Below are positions 39,390-49,450 of a stretch of 64,000 nucleotides of DNA, one piece after another (within the stretch, counting starts at the first letter, position 1; each line of letters starts with the position of its first letter). The position numbers and the translations under genes were made by a program. The stretch is from Saccharomycopsis malanga (lineage: Eukaryota > Ascomycota > Saccharomycetes > Ascoideales > Saccharomycopsidaceae), in assembly GCA_004014935.1 (NCBI GenBank), contig CP025325.1, forward strand, positions 868,001-932,000. The letters are read 5' to 3'. The notes below the pieces were generated by a model, which searched no databases, was not told where the DNA came from, and saw only the letters and a program-made list of their open reading frames with translations.

Positions 39390-39779
39390 ATGAATTGGCC
39401 ATTTAAAGACAACTCCATCAACTTGACTGTTGCCTCAATGTTGATTCAAACGATAAAGAAGCAAGGGCTCAATAGGGGCTGGTTTGGCGTGGCCAGCCGG
39501 GCGTACTCGAAATTCGAGCCTACGTTTCCAAAGCCAAAGAAGCAGCCTGTAAAGCCAGACATGCAGCAGGAAACCAAAAACAGTAATGGAATTTTCAGTA
39601 GAATATTAGCCCAATGGAACCAGATACCGTTTAGGGCTCGGCTTTGGATTGGAGCATCAACGTTTGTAGTTGCTTTAGGTGGAGATTATCTCTCTGATCG
39701 GATCTACGAGAATGCGAAATTGAAGGAAGAAGCTGAACGGTTAGCCGATGAGGAATTGGCTAAAATGGCCAAGGCGTAA
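39390..39779 (+). CDS. Small membrane protein, probably mitochondrial
   Basis: Family not recognised. 129 residues. The first 40 residues are basic and hydroxylated with few acids (TIKKQGLNRGWFGVASRAYSKF), as in mitochondrial import signals, then a Pro/Lys/Gln linker. One membrane span (about 83-98, LWIGASTFVVALGGDY) follows, and a charged C-terminal helix (ENAKLKEEAERLADEELAKM). This single-span layout is common among small inner-membrane assembly factors, but no specific match is claimed. First ATG at 39390. Codon use is ordinary for the window. Confidence 0.65.
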   Translation: MNWPFKDNSINLTVASMLIQTIKKQGLNRGWFGVASRAYSKFEPTFPKPKKQPVKPDMQQETKNSNGIFSRILAQWNQIPFRARLWIGASTFVVALGGDYLSDRIYENAKLKEEAERLADEELAKMAKA

Positions 39780-40820
39780 TAGATTGGCAAAGGTAGCAGG
39801 TGGTATGGTATATAAGTTGCGTATATAAATTTTAGTATTATAAATGACAGATTGTTTGTGATATGAACTACTGTAATGATAGGTTAGATAATGGTTAAAC
39901 AGCAGCTTTGAAGAGTGCTATTTATTTGATCATAAATGATGGTTTAGATGAAACTTTTATTTACAAGATATTACATCAAGTGATACGTAGCATATATTCA
40001 GTGAGCGGACGATTCAAGACAGGATTGGAAGTCTGAAATTCTCAAACTCGATTTCAATAGAGGTGATGTGTTGGTTAAATAGTTTCAATATATTATCCAA
40101 TAGCTTTGATTAAACACTTTAACTCTAATTATCCAATAAATAGCACCATATCAACATAAGAATAAGACAAAAATTTTTGTAATAATATAGATCTTGAATT
40201 AAGTGATTCTACAACTAATATTACTAATTTTAGAAAAGATAAAGTATTATATATTAGTATGAAGACTCATCAATATAGAACTAGAAAAAGTGTTGATAAT
40301 GTATTACCTTCTTTTGCAGGTATATAAATATTTACTTTAGTAAAGGATAATGTCTTTTTTATATAAGCATAAGTTAATTATTTTATTAATCGTCTCAGAT
40401 TAGTTATTAACTAATATATACTATATTATAGTAAAGAACATACATAATAATAATATCATACATTTTGGGCCCAATAAATATCAGTTTCGTATATATGCGC
40501 TATGTCCAGGGACTTGATAAAGCCCGATCATGTCCGGTCATCATAATTTTCGTATTTAATAAAGTAAGAATTTAGTGGCCTAGGTCGTGTTTCAGATAGT
40601 TGCACTTGCCTGTTCAACATCGTAAAAAGCATGAGTAAAGTGTTGATCTTGGGAATCGAACTCGTGTTCCTGTTAAGTCATTTTTTTCTTCACCGAGAAC
40701 ACTGACCACTGAGCCATACGGCCGGTCCAATACAAGATAATTTTATTTTACCTTTGTTTTCAACACCCACTACAGACTGCAAACAAATTACAAACAATGT
40801 CATAGAATTAAACGATACAT
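39780..40820. other. Convergent intergenic region
   Basis: Between the small membrane-protein gene (+) and TIF5 (-). AT-rich; a long-form SINE-like copy on the minus strand fills 40443-40729. No gene is seen. Confidence 0.45.
40443..40729 (-). mobile_element. SINE-like element, long form, minus strand
   Basis: From left: (TAA)n, ATACATTTTGGGCCCAATAA, TATATATGCGCTATGTCC, GACTTGATAAAGCCC, body with AGTTGCACTTGCCTG and CATCGTAAAAAGCATGAG, B box as GGGAATCGAACTC, CGTGTTCCTGTTAAGTC, GAGAACACTGACCACTGAGCC and the palindromic head. ATACATAATAAT and ATACAAGATAAT in the flanks may be a worn target duplication, but this overlaps the tail. Confidence 0.88.
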
Positions 40821-42014
40821 CTACTCGTCATCCTCCTCGTCAGAAGATTCTTCTTCAGCAGTCTCCAACCATTTCAAGAAAGGTTTAGCAGCTTTTCTGA
40901 CCTTTTTGGAAATCTTCTTGTCACCAACATATTTCTTGGACACAGTGGAGCCAAACTTCTGGATAACTTCTTCGCTGACCAACTCATTTTCATACAATTG
41001 CAACAAAATCTTTGGCAACTTTGGTATCAACTCCTGGTGTTCCAAACCCAAGAATCTCTCGATACCCCCGAGAAAAGCTTTTTGATGGTCTTCGGTAGCA
41101 AGGATTTTGTCCAAAAACTGATCATGGGCTTCGATCTGGTCGACAATATTGCTGTCAAACAAGACTTGTCCCAAAACCTGTGCGGTTTCCTCATCCTTTT
41201 CGATGTTGAGTTCATTCAACTTTTTGAATATTTCAACGTCAGAAGGAAGCTTTGATTTATCATCTCCAAAGCTGACAACCCACTCGCCAAACTGTTCGTA
41301 TTTCTCTCCACCAGTCTTCTTCTTCTTACCATCAAGAGTCAAGTTCTTGGCTCTTTCAGCAATGGCCTCGGCAGACATGTCAACAGACCAGTCATCGTCT
41401 TTGACTTGCACCTTAGAATTGAGCAAAGCAGAGGCTTCGGCCTGAATTTTCTTAGTAAATGCGTCGTCATCGTCGTCACCGGCCTCTTCCTGCTTTCCTG
41501 CTTTGTCATCAGTGATTCCAGGTATGTTGGAAGCACCGCCAACATTGGCAGCAGCAGTACCTTTGGCAATCTTCTTAGGTGGGTTTTTGATAATGTAAGA
41601 ACTAAGCTTGGATCTTGGATCAATGTCAGTGGTCTTACCACAAGCCTTACATTCTCTGATTAAAACATCGCCTTTCTTCACCACAATGTCGGTCTCCGGG
41701 TTCTTACAAGACGCACAAAGAACAAACTTGTTGATAAACCCATCAAGAGTGTCTTGCAACTTGCCAGTATCATGGACACCATTCACCAAATATCTGTCCT
41801 TGCCTTCATCAATAAATGTCTGGGCTCCTAGTTCGAAACCGAAATATTTGATGATGTACGCTGGTGGCCGCGCCAATGCTCTGGCCACATCAGTCAAGTT
41901 GATGATCGCCGTTTTGATACCATTACCTCTTCCCTCGGTTTTTGACTGGATAGGCGGCATCTTATAACGGTAGAACACATCCGTGTTCTCACGGCAAATG
42001 TTGATAAACGACAT
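40821..42014 (-). CDS. TIF5: Translation initiation factor eIF5
   Basis: GTPase-activating protein for eIF2 in the 43S pre-initiation complex; its C-terminal domain also bridges eIF2-beta, eIF3 and eIF1. The 397-residue protein starts MSFINICRENTDVFYRYKMPPIQ, with the arginine finger region (FYRYK). It then has ELGAQ and a zinc ribbon (C100-x2-C103, C122-x2-C125), a Lys/Asp linker, and the C-terminal W2/HEAT domain ending in the acidic box EEESSDEEDDE. Length is near yeast Tif5 (405). The ATG at 42012-42014 starts the conserved N-terminus; the upstream frame starts only from GTG. Confidence 0.95.
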   Translation of the reverse strand: MSFINICRENTDVFYRYKMPPIQSKTEGRGNGIKTAIINLTDVARALARPPAYIIKYFGFELGAQTFIDEGKDRYLVNGVHDTGKLQDTLDGFINKFVLCASCKNPETDIVVKKGDVLIRECKACGKTTDIDPRSKLSSYIIKNPPKKIAKGTAAANVGGASNIPGITDDKAGKQEEAGDDDDDAFTKKIQAEASALLNSKVQVKDDDWSVDMSAEAIAERAKNLTLDGKKKKTGGEKYEQFGEWVVSFGDDKSKLPSDVEIFKKLNELNIEKDEETAQVLGQVLFDSNIVDQIEAHDQFLDKILATEDHQKAFLGGIERFLGLEHQELIPKLPKILLQLYENELVSEEVIQKFGSTVSKKYVGDKKISKKVRKAAKPFLKWLETAEEESSDEEDDE

Positions 42015-43120
42015 GCTTCTTTTTTGATATATATCTTTTGGCGCCTCAAATATACGTTGAATCCCGGTATTAACAGCCACTTTTGTTTTCTCAAACTACA
42101 AAAATGCCCTCGTCCTTCATATACTCGTCCATTATTAATAAAGACTTTACTGTAATTTTGTCCTCTGAAAAATGAAAAATGAAAAACGAAAAGTGAAAAA
42201 TGAAAAATTTAGCGACACGTCCGGGTAATCCCGTATCTGATGAGGCTATCAAACAACAGTAAGTTCCTGCGTTTAAGTAGTTTTAAACTGATTATTATTC
42301 TAATGATCATAATGTAAATTCAAATCCTACAATTGACCATCACAAGATCTTTCTTATCAACTGTTTATATTATAAACAAAACTTGATTCTCAATATAATG
42401 TCACGTGCACGGTAAAATGTGGTCTGTATAGAAGGTTCTTTTTCTATTTAAAAGTGATTATAAAACCACTTTATAAATCAAGATTGTGAAATCAGACAAA
42501 ATTGAATATAACAATTAACCCTCCCCCCCCCCTTACATTTAAAAGGCCTCCTAAACTCTCTCAATAGCTGTCAAAAAAATAATGCATATCTTACTGATTT
42601 TTGTTATGCATGTATCATATGACTTGTACATGGTCTTGCATATATGAAGTTTCGGAACTAGTAGTTAGAATGATTTTGCTTTTGGATTCTTTTCAATTTT
42701 TGTATTTTTAAAAAGCATAATTATAGCAGGTTTTCTTTTTTTTTTTTTGGTTCGATAAAGGATGATAAACTTTGATGATTTGTTCAAAAGATCATAAATT
42801 GTCCCATTAGTATTTGTATTTTTACGAATCATTCCTTTAACGTGACCCTGTAACGTTCAGAATCGCTATTAAAAGGATCATTTTTCACCGTTCAGAATCC
42901 CCATCAAAACGATCATTTTTGAAAGAATCCCTATTAAAACAAACCACTTTTACTAATAATTTCTTTTTTCACCGTAAAGAATCCCTATTAAAACAATTTT
43001 CAACCTGGGTAACCGTTGATGAGATGAGATGAATTAGAACAATAGCCAAATAAGATCAGATAAATACACAACTTTCAGATAAATCGGTTGATGGTTTCTA
43101 AATGAAAACAGGATTTGGTA
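42015..43120. other. Divergent intergenic region TIF5-SLX5-like
   Basis: Contains a short GAAAAAT tandem tract (about 42165-42210) near TIF5, a run of nine or ten C (about 42522-42532), and a degenerate repeat of about 40 bp (42850-43005). No repeat-family copy or gene. Confidence 0.45.
42850..43005. repeat. Degenerate 40-bp tandem repeat
   Basis: CGTTCAGAATCGCTATTAAAAG, CGTTCAGAATCCCCATCAAAAC, AAGAATCCCTATTAAAAC and CGTAAAGAATCCCTATTAAAAC follow one another at 35-60 bp spacing. A CATTTTTCAC-like partner lies between them. Upstream of the SLX5-like gene. Confidence 0.7.
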
Positions 43121-44236
43121 ATGTCGGCTCCAGATGACTTGATTGAAGTATTCTCGGGTTCCGAGGAAGAGGAAGAGGATGACGGTGATCTTCAAATTGT
43201 AGGAAACAGAACAGTGATTCAAGAGGTTGAAAGTGAAGGTGAAGATGGCAATAACAATATAAATAACAATATCGGACATGATCATGATGATATTCAAGTG
43301 GTTCAAGTGGTTCGGCAGGTCCGTCCAAGTCTTCGAACAGGTTTCAGTGCAAACGTTGATGATGATGAAGTTCAAATCATAGGACAACAGAGGGCTACTG
43401 TTCGGTTAGAACACACACCTATATATCTTCCTGGAGGTATTGTATATACAGACGTAGGACAGGATGATTTTTACGATGATGAGAATGATGAAGATTATGT
43501 GCCAAGTGAGGATCCAGGATGGGCTGCTGCGTATCCACGGTTCAGAGACCGGCAGCTTGGTATGGCTACCATAAACAATTTGATAGGTCGGTTTCTGAAC
43601 CGATTTTTCAATCGGAATCCAGGAAACAATTTTGACGACGATTTGTCACAGGAAATATGGAGCCAAGTGCAATCCATGGAGAATAGTGAGCTTGATCGCA
43701 AGTTTAATACACAGAAAAGTTACGCCGAGCCATTCATTGCCAAAGCCAACGAAAGTGTTGCAAATCTTCCGGATAATTATCAAAGTGCCATCGAGAAGTC
43801 AAAAGATATTGTATGTCCTTTGTGTGGGGTTACTCTCGGAAGTGGGATCCCTGATGATTATATAACGTTGGTCCAGTCAGAAAAACAAAAGGTTGTTACA
43901 GATCCCACTTATGAACCAGTCAATTACGATGACGAGGCTACATACTCCGACGCCATCCAGGATTACGGGTGCTGGGCACCCTACCAGTTACTTCCTTTTA
44001 TTTCAAAGGTTGATATTGAGCTCAGTAGGAAGGTTTACTTTGCAAAATGCGGTCATGTTTTTTGTGGCCGCTGTGTCCAACGTATAGGATCCAAACCCAG
44101 AAAACTGTCAAAGAGCAAAAAGCTCCCCAAAAACATTCATAATCCTACAGTGTATGCTCCCAGTAAATGTGTAGTCCCCAACTGTCGTAAACAGCTTGTC
44201 GGTGGCCGTTTTGTCGAGATTTACCATAATAATTAG
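43121..44236 (+). CDS. SLX5: RING protein, Slx5-like SUMO-targeted ligase subunit
   Basis: Probable subunit of the Slx5-Slx8 SUMO-targeted ubiquitin ligase. The 371-residue product has at least four SUMO-interaction motif candidates, hydrophobic cores beside acidic residues: DLIEV (7-11), DLQIV (23-27), DIQVVQVV (57-64) and EVQII (83-87). A very acidic N-terminal half and a C-terminal RING follow: C232-x2-C235, then about 70 residues, CGHVFCGRC (C310, H312, C315, C318) and CVVPNC. The first loop is unusually long. Yeast Slx5 is larger (619). The first ATG is at 43121; the track upstream starts at TTG. The RING and SIMs are clear; identification as Slx5 rather than another STUbL subunit is inference. 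Confidence 0.72.
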   Translation: MSAPDDLIEVFSGSEEEEEDDGDLQIVGNRTVIQEVESEGEDGNNNINNNIGHDHDDIQVVQVVRQVRPSLRTGFSANVDDDEVQIIGQQRATVRLEHTPIYLPGGIVYTDVGQDDFYDDENDEDYVPSEDPGWAAAYPRFRDRQLGMATINNLIGRFLNRFFNRNPGNNFDDDLSQEIWSQVQSMENSELDRKFNTQKSYAEPFIAKANESVANLPDNYQSAIEKSKDIVCPLCGVTLGSGIPDDYITLVQSEKQKVVTDPTYEPVNYDDEATYSDAIQDYGCWAPYQLLPFISKVDIELSRKVYFAKCGHVFCGRCVQRIGSKPRKLSKSKKLPKNIHNPTVYAPSKCVVPNCRKQLVGGRFVEIYHNN

Positions 44237-45429
44237 CATCTCTATATTCCATAAGCCAGCAGGTCCTTAAGTTGAATGCTTAATTTATAAGATGTGTAGA
44301 TTAATTCATACCGTACTGAATTAATAAAGCCGATTCAAGTTTGATTTGACATTGTTTCTGGTTCCATAAATTGATATTGTTATATCACGAAAAAAGTTTT
44401 GATGTATTAATAATTGTATAAATCAGCTCTATACTATTGGGTAGACAATGCGTTTCTTTTACTTATCAATGAATCAAGATGGTTATATCAAAGGATGTCA
44501 CGTATACATGTTCAAATGATTTCATCAAATATCTTAAAATTACTCCATAAGCTACACCCTAACTGTCCATAAAAAATGTTTGCTGCTTGAATATGTGGTA
44601 AACTAATAATCTTCTTATGAAAACTAATAATAATAATAATAATAACAATATCATATATTTCGAGCCCAATGCATATCAGGTTCGTACTATGTCTAAGGTA
44701 TTTGATAAAACCCAGTGGGGAAACCCCAATCATGGCTTGTTGCTCTATGAATACTGATAAATAAGATATACCTTACATATAAAAAAATCCTCAAATTTAC
44801 TCCACATCTTCAAATTAACTACACCTACTCACAAAGCTTTCACCATAAAATACATAAAATCACATTATACACTACAAATTCGCCATCCTATATAGCCCTC
44901 CACTCCCTTTACCTTTTCCTCCTATATTCTCTCCTCTCATTCACTCTCTTAGCTCCTATTCGCCCCTATCACACTCATCCCACCGCCACCGCCCTTTGGT
45001 TAGCAGCCCGTGCGTATCACCAAAATCCAGCACAAGAGCGAAAGTGAGTGTGTTGTTACTTACGTCTATCGAAAAAGAGCTTTATATAGCACAATATTTT
45101 GGATCTCAGCGTTTATTTTGTTTTGTTGTCTCTCCCTTGACATATACTTGATTGTTCTGTTTTTTCAATTAAGCAATTGTTGCCGCTTGTCTCAGCACCA
45201 TTACACCGTTTGAAGCGCCAGCACCGAGAATCACATTAGCAGAGTGCTAATTTGCTGTTGTTTAATTGGATAATAACCGGAAAACGGGTATTCTAGGGAA
45301 TATACAACTATTTTTGTTATATATTAGGTGTTTGTGAAAAGAAATTATCAAATTTTTCATAAAAAAAAAAAATAGGCTATAATTTACTGGATTTAAGCAT
45401 TGTTGGTATTATTTTGAATAGTTTGAATA
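44237..45429. other. Intergenic, SLX5-like to MCK1
   Basis: Contains a 5'-truncated SINE-like copy (44631-44745). A pyrimidine-rich C/T tract at about 44880-45000 and a poly-A run at 45360-45372 precede MCK1, so its leader may be long. No gene is seen. Confidence 0.45.
44631..44745 (-). mobile_element. SINE-like copy, 5'-truncated, minus, worn TSD
   Basis: (TAA)n, CATATATTTCGAGCCCAATG, TCAGGTTCGTACTATGTC, TTTGATAAAACCCAGTGGGG, CCAATCATGGCTTGTTG. Flanks TATGAAAACTAATAA (44616-44630) and TATGAATACTGATAA (44746-44760) match at 13 of 15 positions: an older target-site duplication. Confidence 0.8.
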
Positions 45430-46551
45430 ATGCCAAATCAGGAAACAGTTGAGTTCCTTGTCGACAAGGTTACTGATAACCCGAACGATATCAGCCAGCC
45501 TATGGTTATCAGGGAATATAGAAAGATTGGCGAAGGTGCGTTCGGTACAGTTGTCCAAGCAAAATTACATCCATATGAGTCTTATACTCAAAAGGACTCT
45601 GATAAATGGATAGGTCCATTTGCTATAAAACGAGTTCCTGCCCAGACCGAGTACAAATCCCGTGAGTTGGAGATTTTGAGAATAACCAATCACCCAAATG
45701 TGATCAAGCTTTGCTATTTCTTCAATTATAAAAGCCCGCAGGATCACAAGGTTTATCAACACTTGGCAATGGAGTGTCTCCCTGAAACTTTACAGCTAGA
45801 AATCAGAAGATACACTAGCACAAAACAATCTTTACCATTGACTCATATAAAGATATATTGCTATCAGATTGCCAGAGCTATGTTGTATTTGCACGCTTTA
45901 GGCATCTGCCATCGTGATATCAAGCCTTCTAATATTCTTGTTGACCCGCAGACCGGCATATTAAAGATTTGTGACTTTGGTTCCGCCAAACGTTTGGAGC
46001 CAAATGCTCCTTCCGTCGCTTATATCTGCTCTAGATATTACAGAGCTCCGGAATTGATCGTAGGATGCACCTTATACACCACCCAGATCGACATATGGGG
46101 CCTTGGCTGTGTTTTGGGCGAAATGTTCTTGGGCAGGGCTGTGTTCCAAGGAGCTGACCCTACTTTACAGTTGAGAGAAATCTCTAAATTGCTTGGTCCT
46201 CCAGATAAAAGATTTATTTTCAACTCCAATCCAAGATATATCGGTCCTCTTTACTCCAAACCACTTTTCACTGGTAAAGTCATTGATAGATTCCAAAAAG
46301 TCTTCCCCCACGCTACCGATGAGGGCTATGATCTTTTGTTAAGCGTTCTCCAATACGATCCTGCTAATAGAGCTACCCCTGTCCAAATAATGTCTCATCC
46401 GTTCTTTGATGAGCTCAGAAAACCAGATTTCAAATGGTATCCGAGAACCAGTGAAAACCAACCAGGGCCTGTCCCAAACTTTTTCAACTTTAGCTCATTT
46501 GAGTTGGACTTGATTGGTAACTTGTTGCCTAAAATTTACCAGTTCCAGTGA
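45430..46551 (+). CDS. MCK1: GSK-3 family protein kinase Mck1
   Basis: Dual-specificity kinase of the GSK-3 group, involved in yeast meiosis, stress and chromosome-segregation control. The 373-residue product has the Gly loop GEGAFGTVVQ, the catalytic Lys in FAIKRV, HRDIKPSN, DFGSAK, the activation-loop tyrosines in YICSRYYRAPE and a full C-lobe. Stretches such as GPFAIKRVPAQTEYKSRELE and SPQDHKVYQHLAMECLPETL are nearly identical to S. cerevisiae Mck1 and separate it from Rim11. No in-frame CTG codon was read. ATG at 45430. The 3' end faces the NT-C2 gene. Confidence 0.93.
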   Translation: MPNQETVEFLVDKVTDNPNDISQPMVIREYRKIGEGAFGTVVQAKLHPYESYTQKDSDKWIGPFAIKRVPAQTEYKSRELEILRITNHPNVIKLCYFFNYKSPQDHKVYQHLAMECLPETLQLEIRRYTSTKQSLPLTHIKIYCYQIARAMLYLHALGICHRDIKPSNILVDPQTGILKICDFGSAKRLEPNAPSVAYICSRYYRAPELIVGCTLYTTQIDIWGLGCVLGEMFLGRAVFQGADPTLQLREISKLLGPPDKRFIFNSNPRYIGPLYSKPLFTGKVIDRFQKVFPHATDEGYDLLLSVLQYDPANRATPVQIMSHPFFDELRKPDFKWYPRTSENQPGPVPNFFNFSSFELDLIGNLLPKIYQFQ

Positions 46552-47207
46552 TTTAATACTTTTTCCTTTCCTTCCCTTCTCTTCTCTTTTTTCTTTTTTT
46601 TTTTTTTTTTCTTTTATCAAACTTTTTATTTTGCCTCACTTTGTTTAATTTTCCACTACTGTCGTTTCCCACATAAACTCAAAAAAATAAGGTATAAAGA
46701 TAGAGATTGTCTTCTCCAAGTCAGTAGCGTTTCCTTTTTAAGCTTTGTTTAAGCATTGTGTTCTTCTTTTAATTTTTGTCTCAATTATTATTCATGCCAC
46801 TCATTTTCCTATTGCAAACTATTTTTACTAATCTCACGCGGGCTCTGTTCCCTAATAGTTCAATGCTTTTGTAGTAAGATTCATAATTTGATTCAATAAA
46901 TGAAAGGGTTTTATATATGAACTGTTATCTTTCCAAACGAAATACAATGAAGGGGAGTAGAATAGCAAAATTATTAAGCAATATGGATCGTTAGGCGCGT
47001 TTATATTTCAACTTTTCAACTTGAATTACTTAAATATGAGCCAATTGCTGGACTGGGTTTACCTACAGACAACTCATTATATAACTTTTCACAGTACTAC
47101 ATTAGAAATACTTTCCACATTTCATTTCTCATGTATATAATACTGCCATTGTCTTACACATATATATCCATTACATTCTATTATATTGTACACACTAACA
47201 GACCCAA
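46552..47207. other. Convergent 3' intergenic region
   Basis: A long T-rich and poly-T stretch (46556-46625) directly after MCK1 and AT-rich spacer after it. No gene or repeat-family copy. Confidence 0.45.
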
Positions 47208-48992
47208 CTACAATCTCTCCCTTTGGCTTCCTCTGTTGCCATAGTAGGGCCCACTATGCTCGCCCAAATGTCTCCCAGACAAGGGTGAGGGCTGGTAAGC
47301 TTGCTGGCCCATATCAGGACTGTTCAAGTCAGGGCTGTCCATGTTTGGAGTGTCGCTGTGGCCTGATAGAAATATCTGTGGCACTGAATGGCTCATATTG
47401 GGCGAGTTGGTCTCTGACGGACTGTAATCGTGGCCATAACCATTTCTTTGTATGTTGTAATGATCTGTCGATCCTGTTCTAATCTGGGCCTCTGATTGCT
47501 CAGTCGCTGCAGTGTCACGGCGGTCAGGTTGGTTGCCATTAGAATGCAGTTGCGAATGTTCTACATAATTCAAATCTATAAGATTCACTCCATCAATAGT
47601 TCGCTTCCATCCGTTACCTCCTTTGAATATATCATCAACACACTCTTTAGGATTGAATTCGTTAGGACGCTCATCCCACAGAACCTTGAATGTTTTGTAA
47701 TATAGATCAGTAATGAGCTCAATGTTGTTGATATTGGAATCATCTCCAAGATTGATTGTTTGCTGTGGTGCACGGTTATTATCCTGATACGCAGTATTAG
47801 ATGAAAACAACGAGTTACGGTCACCCAAAGACAGCCTACTAGTACTAGTTCGGTTCCCATTATTTACAGTGTTTGTGGCTGGCTGGTTTTCAGAGTTTCT
47901 ATTGGCAGTAGTGTCATATACTTTTGAAGACGGTCTGGTGCGATCATGATGTAGAAAACTCGAAGAATTACGATGTTGCTGTCCACTAGGCTTCCGCAAC
48001 TCCTCTTTAGAATGAGAATTCCTTAAATTGCCAATCCCATTCTCTAACAAAGTAGCATGAACAGTCTCCTTCACATTGCTGATAAAAGTTCCCTCATGCC
48101 GCGGCTTCTCCAGGTCCTGCAGCACCATGCTATCGTCCGCATGTTGACGCGCTACAGCGGGAGAAGCACGAGGGGGCTCGTACACCCCATTCTTTAAGTA
48201 TAGCTGGTTGGCAAAGTCGTGGTAATCGCCTTTGACCAAGTCCAATTTGATAGAGATGCTCAATATCGAATTAATTTTGGAGTCTTGTAAGAGATATTTG
48301 TCCACAGAAAGGTTTTGTTGGCGTATCGAAGCGGAAAACTCGGATGCTTTGGTGTCGTAGTTTTTGAAGATGTAGTTTACTAGATTGATCTTGACCTGGC
48401 CTAAATAGGTCCGGCGTTCGTTATTGTGGACAATCTCGTCCACCTTTTTTGCCGTAGAGCGTTTCTGACTGGATCCAAAGCTGCTAGAAGTGATGATAGA
48501 AGCGCTGGTAGACCCAGCAGCACTGCTGGGCGCACTGGAGTCCACCTCAGAATACACTGTCAATATCAAGTATTTGTTTTCCAACTGAATAAACCGATCT
48601 CGAATCTTTTTGTTGGCCTCAAACTTGATGTTGATAACATCCTGAACTGTATTGAATTTCACCTTATGGTTCTCAATCTGATGATTGGCCGTGGTGCCGC
48701 GGAGAGGCTTTCCAAACCGTGCTCCGTTTACACTATTCAGACCCTGTGGAGCCTCTGGTAACAAGGAATTGGTCCCAGATGGATGCTGTGTTGGCGGAAG
48801 GAAAACAGAGCCTGGCATGTTTGGTGCAGACGACGATAAAGCCTTGCTAACCGGCTCCTGGATGTTGTCTTTAATAGACCATTTGACATAACAACTGCCT
48901 GAAAGCTGTGGAAGATTGATAAGCTCAATGAGCCTGAAAGACAAATTGAACCGTGGGCGTCGGTTCTTATGTTGCGCCAAGTTGCTGAGCAT
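47208..48992 (-). CDS. NT-C2-domain protein, fungal-specific tail
   Basis: 594 residues. The N-terminus (PRFNLSFRLIELINLPQLSG, then YVKWSIKDN) is the start of an NT-C2 domain like that of EEIG1/EHBP1. It continues with NHKVKFN, KKIRDRFIQLENKYLILTVYSE, a low-complexity Ser/Ala insert, then LGQVKINLVNYI and LLQDSKINSILSISIKLDLV, ending near residue 260. The rest is Ser/Asn/Gln-rich and probably disordered. NT-C2 proteins link membranes and actin; the yeast relative I recall is the uncharacterised YBL086C, but this is from memory. The first ATG is used. Uncharged, disordered tail is GC-balanced and not repetitive. Confidence 0.7.
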   Translation of the reverse strand: MLSNLAQHKNRRPRFNLSFRLIELINLPQLSGSCYVKWSIKDNIQEPVSKALSSSAPNMPGSVFLPPTQHPSGTNSLLPEAPQGLNSVNGARFGKPLRGTTANHQIENHKVKFNTVQDVINIKFEANKKIRDRFIQLENKYLILTVYSEVDSSAPSSAAGSTSASIITSSSFGSSQKRSTAKKVDEIVHNNERRTYLGQVKINLVNYIFKNYDTKASEFSASIRQQNLSVDKYLLQDSKINSILSISIKLDLVKGDYHDFANQLYLKNGVYEPPRASPAVARQHADDSMVLQDLEKPRHEGTFISNVKETVHATLLENGIGNLRNSHSKEELRKPSGQQHRNSSSFLHHDRTRPSSKVYDTTANRNSENQPATNTVNNGNRTSTSRLSLGDRNSLFSSNTAYQDNNRAPQQTINLGDDSNINNIELITDLYYKTFKVLWDERPNEFNPKECVDDIFKGGNGWKRTIDGVNLIDLNYVEHSQLHSNGNQPDRRDTAATEQSEAQIRTGSTDHYNIQRNGYGHDYSPSETNSPNMSHSVPQIFLSGHSDTPNMDSPDLNSPDMGQQAYQPSPLSGRHLGEHSGPYYGNRGSQRERL

Positions 48993-49130
48993 CAGTGGTA
49001 TTGGCTTTAATGCTGGTCTGTGATGCTACTTCTTTACGGCAATCAATGCTCATCTCTTTAGGATGGTTCGGACCCTACAGTTTTGCTTAGAGCACGTGGG
49101 AAACTGACATAATAGTCAAGATATAAAAAT

Positions 49131-49253
49131 ATCGTATATTCTGAGCCCAGTACACGTCAGTTTCGTAAACGCCCCTTGTCCTGTTGATCGTAAACTTCTT
49201 ACACTTGTGCCTTTTAGGCTTTTTTTCTCTTCTTCGAGAGTACGGCCCAGTGG
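49131..49253 (-). mobile_element. SINE-like copy, internally deleted, minus
   Basis: ATATTCTGAGCCCAGTACAC, CAGTTTCGTAAACGCCCC, a gap in the middle, CTTTTAGGCTTTTTTTCTC, CTTCGAGAGTACGGCCCAGTGG. Head and 3' end survive with much of the middle lost. Confidence 0.7.
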
Positions 49254-49374
49254 CGAGTTGTCTGTATTGATCTGACTAATATATAAACATATTTCCAAAG
49301 TCCGTCTTAGGAAATCGTTAATACTATTCTTACTGCACGAGATTATATCTAGGATTGCTTGTCTTTTAATAGTA

Positions 49375-49450
49375 ACAACTTATGTTTCGAGCTTAGTAAA
49401 TACACGCGCTATGTAGGAATTTGTTAAAACCTAGTGGGAAAACATAATTT
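49375..49450 (-). mobile_element. SINE-like 3' fragment, minus
   Basis: TTATGTTTCGAGCTTAGTAA, ACACGCGCTATGTAGGAATT and AAACCTAGTGGGAAAACAT follow family order. 5'-truncated, old. Confidence 0.65.
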
